Positions 41,348 through 50,788 of a stretch of DNA of 64,000 nucleotides are shown here, in pieces. The notes under the pieces were generated by a model that saw nothing but the letters and a program-made list of their open reading frames with translations, was not told where the DNA came from and did not search any database. This stretch comes from Actinomycetes bacterium (lineage in GTDB: Bacteria; Actinomycetota; Acidimicrobiia; Acidimicrobiales; Ilumatobacteraceae): positions 49,013 through 113,012 of the forward strand of contig JANXUF010000045.1 of assembly GCA_025356335.1 (NCBI GenBank), in the 5' to 3' direction. Each line of letters starts with the position of its first letter. Positions within the stretch are counted from its first letter, which is position 1. Position numbers and translations under genes: made by a program.

Positions 41348-43504
41348 TCAGTTCCTCGGCATCGCTTCGATCGCCGGCAGGCTGGTCGCGAGAATTGCTG
41401 CGAGGAGACTGATGCGTGCCTGCTGCTGGCTGGCGCCGCCGATGCTGTAGCGCACCCAGGAGAGGTTGTTGCCACACCGGACGATGACGTAGTCGAAGTT
41501 CAGCGTCTGCGTTGCGTTCGACTCGATTTCTTCGAAGGCGAAACTCTGGTCGCAGCCTGTCAGGCCGGACTGTGGTGGCAGCGTTGCGTAGGTAATGGCC
41601 AGATTCTGGCCGTCGTTGGAGTTCGTTGTCGTGCAGTTCGTCGTCGACACGATGGCGGCGTTGACGACTGCTTCGGCCTCGGCGGCTGTGGCGAAGACGT
41701 CGATCTCCTGATTGAGGAACTCGGTTTGTCCGCCCTCAGCAGGCGACGAGAAGGCCTGCTGCTTTCTGACGACGAGGCCCGTGAGGAAGTGTCGATTGGC
41801 ACAGGTGTCCTGCGACAGTTCGAACGTCACGTCACTGGGCTGCCAGGGACCGGCCTGGATGACGGCCGGATTCAGGAGCGCTGCGCTGACCGCAGCGTCG
41901 CTGGCGATGCGGTCCACTGCCGGTGCGGTCGTCGCCGCAACGGTGGCAGGCGCGGGGTCGGTGGTGGCGACCGGAATCGTGATCGTCGCAGCTGCGGTCG
42001 TCGTCGCAGCTGCGGCCGTCGTTGGTGCCGTGCCGTCGGCCAGCGTCGTCGACCGCCCGTTCGCCCGGGTCGTGGTTGTCGATGGCTCGGTGGTGATCGC
42101 AGCAAGGTTCGAGCCGTTGTCACGGGTTGCCAGCACGATGATCCCGGCGATCACGGCCACCGCTGCGACGATCGCTGCCAGCATATTTCGAGTTCGATGT
42201 GGCGAACGATCCGGCGTCGAGGACGGGATCGGTGGTGACGAGGACGGTGGCGGGATCGATGGTGACGAGGACGGTGGCGGGATCGATGGCGCCGGGATCG
42301 ATGGCGGCGGTATCGACTGCGGCGACGGCGGCAGGTTCGGGTTCGGCTGTGGCGTCGCCGGGACGACGGAGATCGTTGGCAGCGGAATCGTCGATGGCCC
42401 GGCGGTCGAGGCGGCTGCCGGCAGGCCGATGCCGCCGATCACGGCCGCACCGCTGACGATGGCGAACTTCGGGTGGGCGTCGAGCGATACCGGCCGCCCG
42501 GTGGTCCTGGCGACGAGTTGGCCGACCAGCGGGATTCGAGACGATCCGCCGACGAGGAGGATCGTACTGACTCGCTCGAAACCGATGTTCGCCGAGGCGA
42601 CGGTGCGGCGTAGCGACTCGATCGTCTCGAGTATCCGAGGCCGGATCATGCCCTCGAGATCGGCGCGGCTGATGGTGACCGATCGTGGCAGATTCGGCAT
42701 CTGCACGCGGATCTCGGCGTCGGTGTCGAGTGAGAGCGTCTCCTTCGCCCGACGGCACGCCTCGCGCAGCGCCGAGATGTCCTTGACGATGTCGAGGTTG
42801 GTCTCGTCGAGTGCGCTGATGGCACCGTCGAGGCGACCGTCGACGAATGCCAGCATCGCCGCATCGATATCGATGCCGCCGAAACGCTCCATGCCCTCCG
42901 GCTGACCGATCACCTCGAAACCACGATCGGATCGACGCAACAGAGCGGCATCGAACGTCCCACCTCCGAAGTCGTACACCGCGAAGATCGAGCCGATCTC
43001 GACACGCTGGCGGCTGGCGTAGCTGACAGCGGCAGCGACGGGCTCCGGCAGCAGTTGCAGCTGCGCGGCGGTGATACCTGCAAGGCGTGCGGCTTCGCGC
43101 AGCATGTCCAACTTGTACGGCCCGTAGTTGACGGGGTGGGTCAGGACGACCTTTGCAGGCTGTTCGCCTTCACGTTCGGCGACGATCGCCACGATCGCCC
43201 TCAGCAGGTGGCCCGTCAGCGCATCGGCACCGTAGGGCGTGCCCCCGAGAATCAGCGGTGCGGGATCACCGAGGCGACGTTTGAATTCCCTGGCGACGCG
43301 GCCAGGCTCTGCCACACCACGACGCTCTGCGGCCTCCCCGACGAGTACCGCTCCGTCTGCGCGGAGCAGTACGACAGATGGCAGCGTCGGGGACGACACG
43401 CCGAGCGTGCAGAGCTCGACCTGTCCATTGCGGTAGATCGCTGCGGCTGAATAGGTCGTCCCGAGATCGACGGCGAGGCAATACGGCAACAGTGACCCTT
43501 CCAT
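41348..43504 (-). CDS. Hsp70-family ATPase fused to membrane helix and extracellular sensor-like domain
   Basis: A 718-residue fusion. Residues 1-390 are an Hsp70/DnaK-type actin-fold ATPase: AVDLGTTYSAAAIYR, VVLTHPVNYGPYK, VYDFGGGTFDAAL and STILLVGGSSRIP. The peptide-binding domain is replaced by a Pro/Ser linker (about 410-460), one helix (LAAIVAAVAVIAGIIVLAT), a Thr/Ala-rich stalk and a C-terminal domain of about 190 residues with six cysteines in the order CANRHFLTG, NCTTT, GCDQSF, VRCGNN, resembling the PknH-type extracellular sensor. Such fusions occur in actinobacteria; the cellular function is unknown. The start ATG 43504 is chosen for the intact ATPase N-terminus. Confidence 0.82.
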   Translation of the reverse strand: MEGSLLPYCLAVDLGTTYSAAAIYRNGQVELCTLGVSSPTLPSVVLLRADGAVLVGEAAERRGVAEPGRVAREFKRRLGDPAPLILGGTPYGADALTGHLLRAIVAIVAEREGEQPAKVVLTHPVNYGPYKLDMLREAARLAGITAAQLQLLPEPVAAAVSYASRQRVEIGSIFAVYDFGGGTFDAALLRRSDRGFEVIGQPEGMERFGGIDIDAAMLAFVDGRLDGAISALDETNLDIVKDISALREACRRAKETLSLDTDAEIRVQMPNLPRSVTISRADLEGMIRPRILETIESLRRTVASANIGFERVSTILLVGGSSRIPLVGQLVARTTGRPVSLDAHPKFAIVSGAAVIGGIGLPAAASTAGPSTIPLPTISVVPATPQPNPNLPPSPQSIPPPSIPAPSIPPPSSSPSIPPPSSSPPIPSSTPDRSPHRTRNMLAAIVAAVAVIAGIIVLATRDNGSNLAAITTEPSTTTTRANGRSTTLADGTAPTTAAAATTTAAATITIPVATTDPAPATVAATTAPAVDRIASDAAVSAALLNPAVIQAGPWQPSDVTFELSQDTCANRHFLTGLVVRKQQAFSSPAEGGQTEFLNQEIDVFATAAEAEAVVNAAIVSTTNCTTTNSNDGQNLAITYATLPPQSGLTGCDQSFAFEEIESNATQTLNFDYVIVRCGNNLSWVRYSIGGASQQQARISLLAAILATSLPAIEAMPRN
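42234..42317. repeat. tandem repeats encoding the Pro/Ser linker of the Hsp70 fusion
   Basis: Two exact 27-base units (42234-42260 and 42261-42287) and two 15-base derivatives (42288-42317) encode SIPPPSSSP-type repeats of the linker. All units are multiples of three, so length changes keep the frame. Confidence 0.75.
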
Positions 43505-43575
43505 ATCGGATTCGGATGGCAACAGTACAACGTGGGTGACAGAGACGGACCGGTGCCGTGAGTGGCGCGGCGTTG

Positions 43576-44187
43576 TCAGGCCGCCAGGAGCCACGGCCTG
43601 ATGTCGACGCCGGTCATACCGGCTCGGTGGGCTGCTTCGAGGCCGAGATCGCTGTCTTCGAAGACGACGCATCCGGATGCCGTGACCTCGAGCCGTCGTG
43701 CCGCCTCGAGGAACACGTCGGGATGTGGCTTGTGCAAGTCGGTGTCCTCTGCACCGACGACTGCGTCGAAGATGTCGGTCAGACCGATGGCGGCGATGGT
43801 CGCGCCGACGATCGCCCGTTCGCCTCCGCTGGCGACCGCCAGCGGCAGCAGGCCCCGGTAGCGGAGAGCAATGTCGCAGACGACGTCGATGCGCTTCATC
43901 GCGGCGATCGAATCCAGGTAGATCGCCTCCTTGGTGGCGACCATCGCGGCGATGTCGGTCACGGGGACACCACCTTCCTCGCTGAGTAAGGCGACGATGC
44001 GGTCGCTCGGCATTCCGGCGAGTTCGTAGAACCGCTGCTCACTGAAGGCAATGCCGTGGTTGGTCAGCATCGATGTCCAGGCGACGTAGTGCGTCGGCAT
44101 CGTGTCGGCGAGCGTGCCGTCGCAATCGAAGATGAGAGCCGTCGCCGCCGGCGGTGCCGTCCAGAGTTCGTACGCGCGGTTGTCCAT
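43576..44187 (-). CDS. HAD-superfamily hydrolase (beta-phosphoglucomutase-like)
   Basis: Haloacid dehalogenase-type phosphatase of 203 residues. The nucleophile motif FDCDGTLADTMPTHY, the serine-loop VASGGERAIV, the lysine of HKPHPDVFLEAARRL and the acidic VVFEDSDLGLEAAHRAGM match the subfamily of sugar-phosphate phosphatases and phosphoglucomutases. Substrate not assigned. A TAGCTT box lies eight bases before ATG 44187, close to leaderless spacing. It is convergent with no gene and divergent from the lipoprotein at 44251. Confidence 0.88.
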   Translation of the reverse strand: MDNRAYELWTAPPAATALIFDCDGTLADTMPTHYVAWTSMLTNHGIAFSEQRFYELAGMPSDRIVALLSEEGGVPVTDIAAMVATKEAIYLDSIAAMKRIDVVCDIALRYRGLLPLAVASGGERAIVGATIAAIGLTDIFDAVVGAEDTDLHKPHPDVFLEAARRLEVTASGCVVFEDSDLGLEAAHRAGMTGVDIRPWLLAA

Positions 44188-44250
44188 GATCGGTCAAGCT
44201 AACGCTGCGGGCCGCCGACCGGCGGCGCTCCACTGTGGGAAACTGGGGTG

Positions 44251-45102
44251 ATGCGCGCACAGCACCTGATCTCGGCGATCCTCTGCTCGGCGTTGCTCGC
44301 CGTGGTCAGTGGCTGCGGTTCCCGCAGCGATGAAGCCTCGATCGATTCCGCTCCGCAGCCCGCTGCAGCGAACGTCGAAGCACCGCCGCACACGCCGAAC
44401 TCCGACCCTGAGACCGTGCGGATCAATTTCCTCACCCCGCAGGATGCGGGCCGGATCACCGATGGTGAGGCTGCGGCGATCCAGGCGATCGGCGCGAGCC
44501 CAGCGGGTCCTCCGGCAGGCGGCGCGGCTGCCATGAGCGATATGGGAAACATGGATGGCATGAACATGGAGCAGCCGCTCTCGGCAGGCGATGCTGCCCT
44601 ATTCGGGAGGCAATGGGCGGCTGCGCAGGCCGCTGTGGCGAACTTCGACACCGTCGCGCAGGCGGCGGCGCTCGGCTATGTTCGCGCGGCGACACCGGAG
44701 AACGGCATCGGCACGCACTGGGTGTCGTGGGAGCAGATCGCCAAACCGTTCGACCCCGCCCATCCGGCGATGCTGCTGTTCGACGAACGTCGGTCACCTG
44801 CAGTGCTCGTCGGGTTCGCCTACTGGTTGCAGTCGCCGACGAAACCCGTTGGGTTCGCCGGCGACAACGATGTCTGGCATCAGCACACGGGACTGTGCGT
44901 CGTCAACGGGTGGCTCGATCGTGAGGAGTCGGTCGGCCACGAGGACTGCGCAGGGACGCTGTTCCAGGGAGGTGATCTGTGGATGCTGCACGCCTGGGTG
45001 GTGGACAAGTACAAGAACCGCGACGGGGACTTCGCGGTGTTCAACCCGTTCCTGTGTCCGTCGAGGATCGGCACGCCGGACGATCTGCTGTGCCCTCACT
45101 GA
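44251..45102 (+). CDS. lipoprotein with WHQHTGLC motif
   Basis: A 283-residue lipoprotein of unknown function. The signal peptide LISAILCSALLAVVSGC ends in a lipobox with Cys at about 22. A Met-rich patch (MSDMGNMDGMNM) near residue 90 suits copper binding. The C-terminal half has conserved-looking AMLLFDERRSPAVLVGFAYWL, GDNDVWHQHTGLCVVNGWL, DCAGTLFQGGDLWMLHAWV, a set of His and Cys that could form a metal site. Start ATG 44251 follows a GAAACT box by six bases. It precedes the trehalose genes by about 80 bases, with no sure link to them. Confidence 0.7.
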   Translation: MRAQHLISAILCSALLAVVSGCGSRSDEASIDSAPQPAAANVEAPPHTPNSDPETVRINFLTPQDAGRITDGEAAAIQAIGASPAGPPAGGAAAMSDMGNMDGMNMEQPLSAGDAALFGRQWAAAQAAVANFDTVAQAAALGYVRAATPENGIGTHWVSWEQIAKPFDPAHPAMLLFDERRSPAVLVGFAYWLQSPTKPVGFAGDNDVWHQHTGLCVVNGWLDREESVGHEDCAGTLFQGGDLWMLHAWVVDKYKNRDGDFAVFNPFLCPSRIGTPDDLLCPH

Positions 45103-45183
45103 CGGACCTGGACCGAGGTATGAATACGCCAACGTCGGGTATCTGTTGAGCTTGGCCGATGTCGAGTGGGCGAAAGAGGAGTG

Positions 45184-47904
45184 GTGACCGAGATAGTCGA
45201 CAGCAGCGACCAATTGACGGCGCCGCGCGTACCGGAGCGTGTGCCGCTCGCGACCTACCGGCTGCAACTGACGCCTGACTTCGGCTTCGATGCGGCGACG
45301 GACGTGCTCGAGCACCTCGAGGTGATCGGTATCTCCCATGCTTACTGCTCGCCGTACCTCCAAGCCGCCCCGGGGTCGACGCACGGCTATGACATCGTCG
45401 ACCACTCGCACATCAACGAGGAACTCGGCGGCGCTGCGGCGCACGACCGGTTCGTCGCCGCCCTCGCCGAGCGCGGGCTCGGGCAGGTCGTCGACATCGT
45501 TCCCAACCACATGGCAGTCGGTGATCACCGGAACCGATGGTGGTGGGATGTTCTGACGCACGGCCCGGCGAGCCGTTTCGCCGAATGGTTCGACGTCGAT
45601 TGGACCCCGACGGAATCGAAGTTGCTCAACCGGGTGCTGCTGCCGGTACTCGGCGACCACTACGGCAACGTGCTCGACAACGACGAACTGGTCCTGCATC
45701 GGGATGGTGCCGACTTCTCCGTCCGCTACCACGACCATCGATACCCCGTCTCGCCGCGCTCGCTCGACCAACTCATCGCCGTTGCCGCCGCACGCACCGG
45801 CGACGAACGCCTCGCCTCTGTCGCTGAACAACTCGGCCGCCTGCCGATCGCTTCGACCGACGACGACGACGAGGCGATCCGCCGTCGCCGTGATACCGGC
45901 GTGCTGCTGACGTTGCTCGGCGACATCCTCGAACATTCCACCGCAGTCGCTGATGCGCTCGACTCGCTCGTCGATGTGACCAACGCCGACCACGATGCAC
46001 TCCACGAGTTGCTCGAGCGACAGAACTACCGGCTCGCATTCTGGAAAACTGCCGCGTCAGAACTCGACTATCGCCGATTCTTCGACATCGATGCGCTGGC
46101 CGGCATCCGTGTCGAGAACCCGCTGGTGTTCGACGAGGTCCATCGACTGCCGCTCCAATGGGTTCGTGAGGGATCGGTCCAGGGGCTACGCGTCGACCAC
46201 CCCGACGGGCTCCTCGATCCGACCGGGTACTTTCAACGCCTTGCTGCGGCAGCGCCGCTGGCGTGGATCGTCGCCGAGAAGATCCTCGAACCCGGTGAGT
46301 CCCTTCGCAGCGACTGGCCTGTCGCCGGTTCGACCGGCTACGAGTATCTCAACATCGTCAACGGGTTGTTCGTCGACCCGGCAGGCGAAGCGTCGCTGAC
46401 GCGGACGTTCCAGCAGTACACGGGAACCACCGACGACGTCAGGCAGGTCATCGAGACAGCCAAGGCGGTCGTGCTCGACTCGATGTTGACCACCGATCTC
46501 GAGCGTCTGACCAATCTGCTGAGCAGGCTGTGCGAACGAGATCGTGCACGGCGCGACCACATCCGCAGTGACCTGCGAGACGCCATCCGGGCGTTGATCA
46601 TCGCCTTCCCGGTGTACCGCACGTACGTGCGACGCGGCACGACCGCCGACGCCGCCGACCGGGCGATCATCGACGGCGCCTACGCGGCTGCGTTGAAGAC
46701 TCACCCTGAGTTGGGCACCGACCTACTGGAGTATGTGGCCGGTGTGCTTCGCGGCGACAACGCCGATGCTGAGACCCGCGAATTCGCCTACCGGTTCCAG
46801 CAGGTGACGAGTCCCGTGATGGCCAAGGCCGTCGAGGACACGGCGTTCTACCGATATACGCGCCTGATCTCGCTCAACGAGGTGGGCGGGAGCCCTGACC
46901 ATTTCGGTTTGTCGGTCGGGGACTTCCACGCTTCGAATGTCGCTGCGCAGTTGACGCACCCGGATCGGATGATCACGACGTCGACGCACGACACCAAGCG
47001 ATCCGAAGACGTCCGCCTGCGAATCGATCTGCTCGCCGAGATTCCGGAACGTTGGGACAGCGCCGTGCACGCCTGGGGCGTGCTCTGCGACAACTGGATG
47101 GGCGGCGAGAGTGATCGCGGCGTCGAGTACCTGCTCCACCAGACACTCGTCGGCGCCTATCCTCTCACTGCAGAGCGAGTTCACGAGTACCTCACCAAGG
47201 CACTGCGTGAGGCCAAGAACCGCACATCATGGCTGTCGCCGGACGAGGCCTTCGAACAGCACATGCACGACCTCGTCGATCACCTGCTGAGTGATGGCGG
47301 CTACCGGGCAGACCTGCGGGCATTCGCGCTCCCGCTGGTTCGTCCAGGCCGTATCTCGGCCATTTCGCAGAAACTGATCACGCTGACAGTGCCCGGTGTC
47401 CCCGATCTCTACCAGGGCAGTGAAGTGTGGACGGACGACCTCGTCGACCCGGACAACCGGCGACCCGTCGACTACGAGCTGCGGACGTCACTCGCCAGGC
47501 GGTTGCGTCACGAGCGGCCGGACGCGCTCCACCAGTGGGGACTCGACGACCCGGCCGACACCGGCGCCGCCAAGCTGTGGACGGTGATGGCTGCGCTCGA
47601 TACCCGCCGCCGCAACGCAGACTGCTTCGTCGGTGAACGGGCGTCGTACACGCCGCTGATGGCGACGGGACATGCAGCGGACCATGTCGTCGCCTTCTGC
47701 CGCGGCGATGCAGTCATCACCGTGGCACAACGTCTGCCGCTGCGACTCGAACAGCACGGTGGATGGCTCGAGACGGAGATCGAGTTGCCGGCCGGCCGGC
47801 GCTTGACGAATGTCCTGACGGGCGAGATCGTCACTGGCGGCATGCAGTCGATCGAGACGCTCTTCGCTGGTTTCCCTGTCGCCCTGCTGGTCGCCGATCG
47901 ATGA
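45184..47904 (+). CDS. treY: malto-oligosyltrehalose synthase
   Basis: GH13 enzyme of about 906 residues that turns the reducing end of a maltodextrin into a trehalose unit. LATYRLQLTPDFGFD, AYCSPYLQAAPGSTHGYDIV, VVDIVPNHMA, the nucleophile in GLRVDHPDGLLD, the acid in WIVAEKILE, and STHDTKRSEDVR are the family signature. The start is uncertain among GTG 45166, 45181 and 45184; the conserved part begins at VPLATYRL. Its stop overlaps the treZ start (ATGA), so synthesis is coupled. The debranching partner treX is not in the window. Confidence 0.93.
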   Translation: MTEIVDSSDQLTAPRVPERVPLATYRLQLTPDFGFDAATDVLEHLEVIGISHAYCSPYLQAAPGSTHGYDIVDHSHINEELGGAAAHDRFVAALAERGLGQVVDIVPNHMAVGDHRNRWWWDVLTHGPASRFAEWFDVDWTPTESKLLNRVLLPVLGDHYGNVLDNDELVLHRDGADFSVRYHDHRYPVSPRSLDQLIAVAAARTGDERLASVAEQLGRLPIASTDDDDEAIRRRRDTGVLLTLLGDILEHSTAVADALDSLVDVTNADHDALHELLERQNYRLAFWKTAASELDYRRFFDIDALAGIRVENPLVFDEVHRLPLQWVREGSVQGLRVDHPDGLLDPTGYFQRLAAAAPLAWIVAEKILEPGESLRSDWPVAGSTGYEYLNIVNGLFVDPAGEASLTRTFQQYTGTTDDVRQVIETAKAVVLDSMLTTDLERLTNLLSRLCERDRARRDHIRSDLRDAIRALIIAFPVYRTYVRRGTTADAADRAIIDGAYAAALKTHPELGTDLLEYVAGVLRGDNADAETREFAYRFQQVTSPVMAKAVEDTAFYRYTRLISLNEVGGSPDHFGLSVGDFHASNVAAQLTHPDRMITTSTHDTKRSEDVRLRIDLLAEIPERWDSAVHAWGVLCDNWMGGESDRGVEYLLHQTLVGAYPLTAERVHEYLTKALREAKNRTSWLSPDEAFEQHMHDLVDHLLSDGGYRADLRAFALPLVRPGRISAISQKLITLTVPGVPDLYQGSEVWTDDLVDPDNRRPVDYELRTSLARRLRHERPDALHQWGLDDPADTGAAKLWTVMAALDTRRRNADCFVGERASYTPLMATGHAADHVVAFCRGDAVITVAQRLPLRLEQHGGWLETEIELPAGRRLTNVLTGEIVTGGMQSIETLFAGFPVALLVADR

Positions 47905-49631
47905 GCGACATCGCCGTCTGGGCCCCGCTGGCGACCTGTGTGCAACTGCAGACCGCCAGTGGCGAACGCCTGGCGATGCGTTCCGACGCCGGTTGGTGGC
48001 ACGATTCGTCGCACTACCGCGGCGAGTACCTGTTCATCGTCGACGGCGTGGCGCTACCGGACCCTCGTTCGGCACATCAGCCGGCGGGCGTCCCAGGACC
48101 TTCTGCGACCCTCGACCACGGCGCGTTCGTGTGGAGCGACGGAGCATGGCGCGGTTTCCCACTCGACGACGCCGTGATCTACGAAATCCACGTCCCCACG
48201 TTCAGCGATGCCGGCACATTCGACGGCGCGATCGACCACCTCGACCACCTCGTCGATCTCGGCGTCACCGCAGTCGAAGTGATGCCTGTCGCCACGTTCC
48301 CCGGCACCCGCGGCTGGGGGTACGACGGTGTCCTGATCTTCGCCCCGCATCACGCCTTCGGCGGACCAGACGGTCTCAAGCGTTTCGTCGACGCTGCCCA
48401 TCGGCGCGGCCTCGCCGTCGTCCTCGATGTCGTCTACAACCATTTCGGCCCGTCCGGCAATCATCTCGGCCAATTCGGTCCGTACTTCACGGACAAGTAC
48501 AGGACCCCGTGGGGCGAGGCGGTCAACCTTGACGACGGCGCCAGTAACGAGGTCCGCGGTTTCTTCATCGCCAATGCCGTGCAGTGGATCCGGGACTACC
48601 ACATCGACGGTCTGCGGCTCGATGCCGTCCATGCGTTGCACGACGAGTCGGCGATTCCGTTCCTCGAGCAACTCGCAGCTGCCGTCCACGCCATCGGCAC
48701 ACTCGCCGATCGAGACGTCTGGGTCATCGCCGAGAGCGACCTCAACGATCCGCGCCTCGTCGACGACGTCGCCGTCGGCGGTCTCGGCCTGGATGCCGCC
48801 TGGTCGGACGACTTCCACCACGCGGTACACGTGGTGCTGGCGGACGACCGGTCTGGGTACTACAGCGACTTCGGCTCGCTGGCCGATCTCGCCAAGGCAC
48901 TCGAGCGCGTCTTCGTGTTCGACGGGATCTTCTCGCCGCTGCGCAACCGCGACCACGGGCGTCCTGTCGGCGATCTACCGCGCCACCACTTCATCGGTTT
49001 CACCCAGAATCACGACCAGATCGGCAATCGAGCCGTTGGCGAACGGCTTGCCCACCTGATCGGTTTTCGGCGGGCACAGATCGCTGCAGCACTACTCCTG
49101 ACAGCGCCGTTCGTGCCGCTACTCTTTCAAGGCGAGGAGTGGGCCAGCTCCAGTCCGTTCCAGTACATGACGGATCACGCCGATGCAGACCTTGCAGAAG
49201 CGATCCGTCGTGGACGGTCGAAGGAGTTCGCGGCGTTCGGCTGGGATCCGGGCGAACTCCCGGACCCGCAGGATGTCACCACGCTCGATCGTTCACGATT
49301 GCTCTGGGATGAACTGGACGGTTCAAGGCATGCCGAAATGCTCGACTGGTACCGTTCGCTGCTGCGGCTTCGCCGCGCCGAACCGGATCTGCGTGGCGAC
49401 TCGCCGGAGGCGACGTGCACACAGTTCGACGAGGAGGGCCGCTGGATGGTGGTCGTTCGGGGATCATTCGAGGTGATCTTCAGCCTCGCAGCGATGCCCG
49501 TCGTCGTGCCGCTGAGTCGGTCGTCTCGAGAGATCGTCTTGAGCAACGACCGGGATCGCGTCGTACTCGCCGACGACGGCGTCGAGCTGCTGCCGGACGG
49601 TGTCGTCGTCCTGTGCCGCACGCCGGGTTGA
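47901..49631 (+). CDS. treZ: malto-oligosyltrehalose trehalohydrolase
   Basis: GH13 enzyme of 576 residues that cuts free trehalose from maltooligosyltrehalose. An N-terminal carbohydrate-module-like domain (about 1-90) precedes the barrel: AVIYEIHVPTFSDAGTF, GWGYDGVLIFAPHHAFGG, VVLDVVYNHFGPSGN, the nucleophile in DGLRLDAVHAL, acid Glu in WVIAESDLND, and FTQNHDQIGNRA. It acts after treY in the two-step trehalose route used as an osmolyte or envelope precursor. ATG 47901 overlaps the treY stop. Confidence 0.93.
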   Translation: MSDIAVWAPLATCVQLQTASGERLAMRSDAGWWHDSSHYRGEYLFIVDGVALPDPRSAHQPAGVPGPSATLDHGAFVWSDGAWRGFPLDDAVIYEIHVPTFSDAGTFDGAIDHLDHLVDLGVTAVEVMPVATFPGTRGWGYDGVLIFAPHHAFGGPDGLKRFVDAAHRRGLAVVLDVVYNHFGPSGNHLGQFGPYFTDKYRTPWGEAVNLDDGASNEVRGFFIANAVQWIRDYHIDGLRLDAVHALHDESAIPFLEQLAAAVHAIGTLADRDVWVIAESDLNDPRLVDDVAVGGLGLDAAWSDDFHHAVHVVLADDRSGYYSDFGSLADLAKALERVFVFDGIFSPLRNRDHGRPVGDLPRHHFIGFTQNHDQIGNRAVGERLAHLIGFRRAQIAAALLLTAPFVPLLFQGEEWASSSPFQYMTDHADADLAEAIRRGRSKEFAAFGWDPGELPDPQDVTTLDRSRLLWDELDGSRHAEMLDWYRSLLRLRRAEPDLRGDSPEATCTQFDEEGRWMVVVRGSFEVIFSLAAMPVVVPLSRSSREIVLSNDRDRVVLADDGVELLPDGVVVLCRTPG

Positions 49632-49803
49632 TCCCGGATCGGCGCTGGTGGAGTCGGCCGTGCGTCGGTGCCCTGTTTCCCGCGCCGGCAACGGCACATC
49701 GACGTCGGTACGATGGTTGGTGTCCCACAGCTGACGCCGCATCAGAACGTCGGGCATTCCCACCGGCTGTCGTGGCGGTCGTCTCGCCAGATTGGACTCG
49801 ATC

Positions 49804-50031
49804 ATGAAGAATCCGAAGTTTGTCGGCCTCGGTGTCGGTGCAGCACTGCTCGGCCTGCTGTTCACCCTGCAGGGTCTCGGCTACGTCAAGGGCAGTTCGA
49901 TGACGAACTCCAACTTCTGGGCGATCGTCGGACCGCTGATCGTCCTCGCCGGCATCTACGTCGTGGTACTCGGCGTGCGTGGCGGCAGCATGGTGCGAGG
50001 TAACAAGGATGACGACGCAGCCAACCGCTGA
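49804..50031 (+). CDS. small two-helix membrane protein upstream of the molybdopterin pair
   Basis: A 75-residue protein with two hydrophobic segments (VGLGVGAALLGLLFTLQGLG; FWAIVGPLIVLAGIYVVVLG). Not recognised. ATG 49804 is preceded by GGACTC but no strong site; a TACGAT box near 49709 could be the promoter of this three-gene unit. It overlaps the molybdopterin gene by 23 bases and may be a subunit or assembly factor of the membrane complex. Confidence 0.7.
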   Translation: MKNPKFVGLGVGAALLGLLFTLQGLGYVKGSSMTNSNFWAIVGPLIVLAGIYVVVLGVRGGSMVRGNKDDDAANR

Positions 50032-50788
50032 CGCCGGCATGGATGCTGACGGAGCTACCGATACGGACGCGGTCGTCGAATCGGGCGGTACCGCCGTCGG
50101 GCGGCGCATCGTGCTCGGTGTCGCTGCGCTCGGCGTCGCCGGAATTCTCACGGGCCGCACGCTGCAGGATCGGCTGGCGTCAGTCATGGCACCCATCCAG
50201 AACGCCGACCCGACCGGCCTGACGTCGCTGATCCCCCTCGGTAACACATTCCGTTACTACTCGGTGACCGGCTCCGTGCCGCGCCCGACGGCCGAGAACT
50301 ATCGGCTGACGATCGGAGGGCTCGTCGCCGACACGAAGTCGTACACACTCGCCGATCTGCAGGCAATGCCGCAGACAGTGCTCGTACGCGACTTCCAATG
50401 CGTCACCGGTTGGCGCGTGCCACAGGTCCACTGGAGTGGGGTCCGCCTCGTCGACGTCCTCGATGCTGCCCAGGCGACCTCGGCGGCGACGGCCGTGCGA
50501 TTCCTGTCGTTCGACGGCACATACACCGAAAGCTTGACGCTCGAGCAGGCACGACGGTCCGACGTGTTGATCGCCCTGCAGATGCTCGGTAAACCGGTGT
50601 CTCACGATCACGGTGGGCCGGTGCGGATGTATGTCGCTCCGATGTACGGCTACAAGAGCACGAAATGGCTCTCGGCGATCCAACTGACCGCCGAGGTCGT
50701 GCCTGGCTACTGGGAGACGACAGGCGACTATTCCATCGATGGATTCATCGGCGCTTCAAACGGACGCGACGATGACCCAGTCGGTTGA
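50009..50788 (+). CDS. molybdopterin-dependent sulfite-oxidase-fold oxidoreductase, exported
   Basis: Oxidoreductase of 259 residues with the molybdenum-binding fold of sulfite oxidase/YedY. An N-terminal hydrophobic helix (RRIVLGVAALGVAGIL) anchors or exports it. The metal cysteine is in VRDFQCVTGWRVPQVHWSGV and the C-terminal KPVSHDHGGPVRMYVAPMYGYKSTKW completes the fold. ATG 50009 overlaps the small membrane gene; the stop overlaps the cytochrome gene by 17 bases. It is the split counterpart of the fused protein at 37106-38314. Substrate unknown. Confidence 0.82.
   Translation: MTTQPTADAGMDADGATDTDAVVESGGTAVGRRIVLGVAALGVAGILTGRTLQDRLASVMAPIQNADPTGLTSLIPLGNTFRYYSVTGSVPRPTAENYRLTIGGLVADTKSYTLADLQAMPQTVLVRDFQCVTGWRVPQVHWSGVRLVDVLDAAQATSAATAVRFLSFDGTYTESLTLEQARRSDVLIALQMLGKPVSHDHGGPVRMYVAPMYGYKSTKWLSAIQLTAEVVPGYWETTGDYSIDGFIGASNGRDDDPVG

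Noticed and set aside
42234..42317. Tandem repeats considered as a CRISPR-like array
   Set aside because: Units are contiguous, in frame and code for a Pro/Ser linker; there are no spacers.
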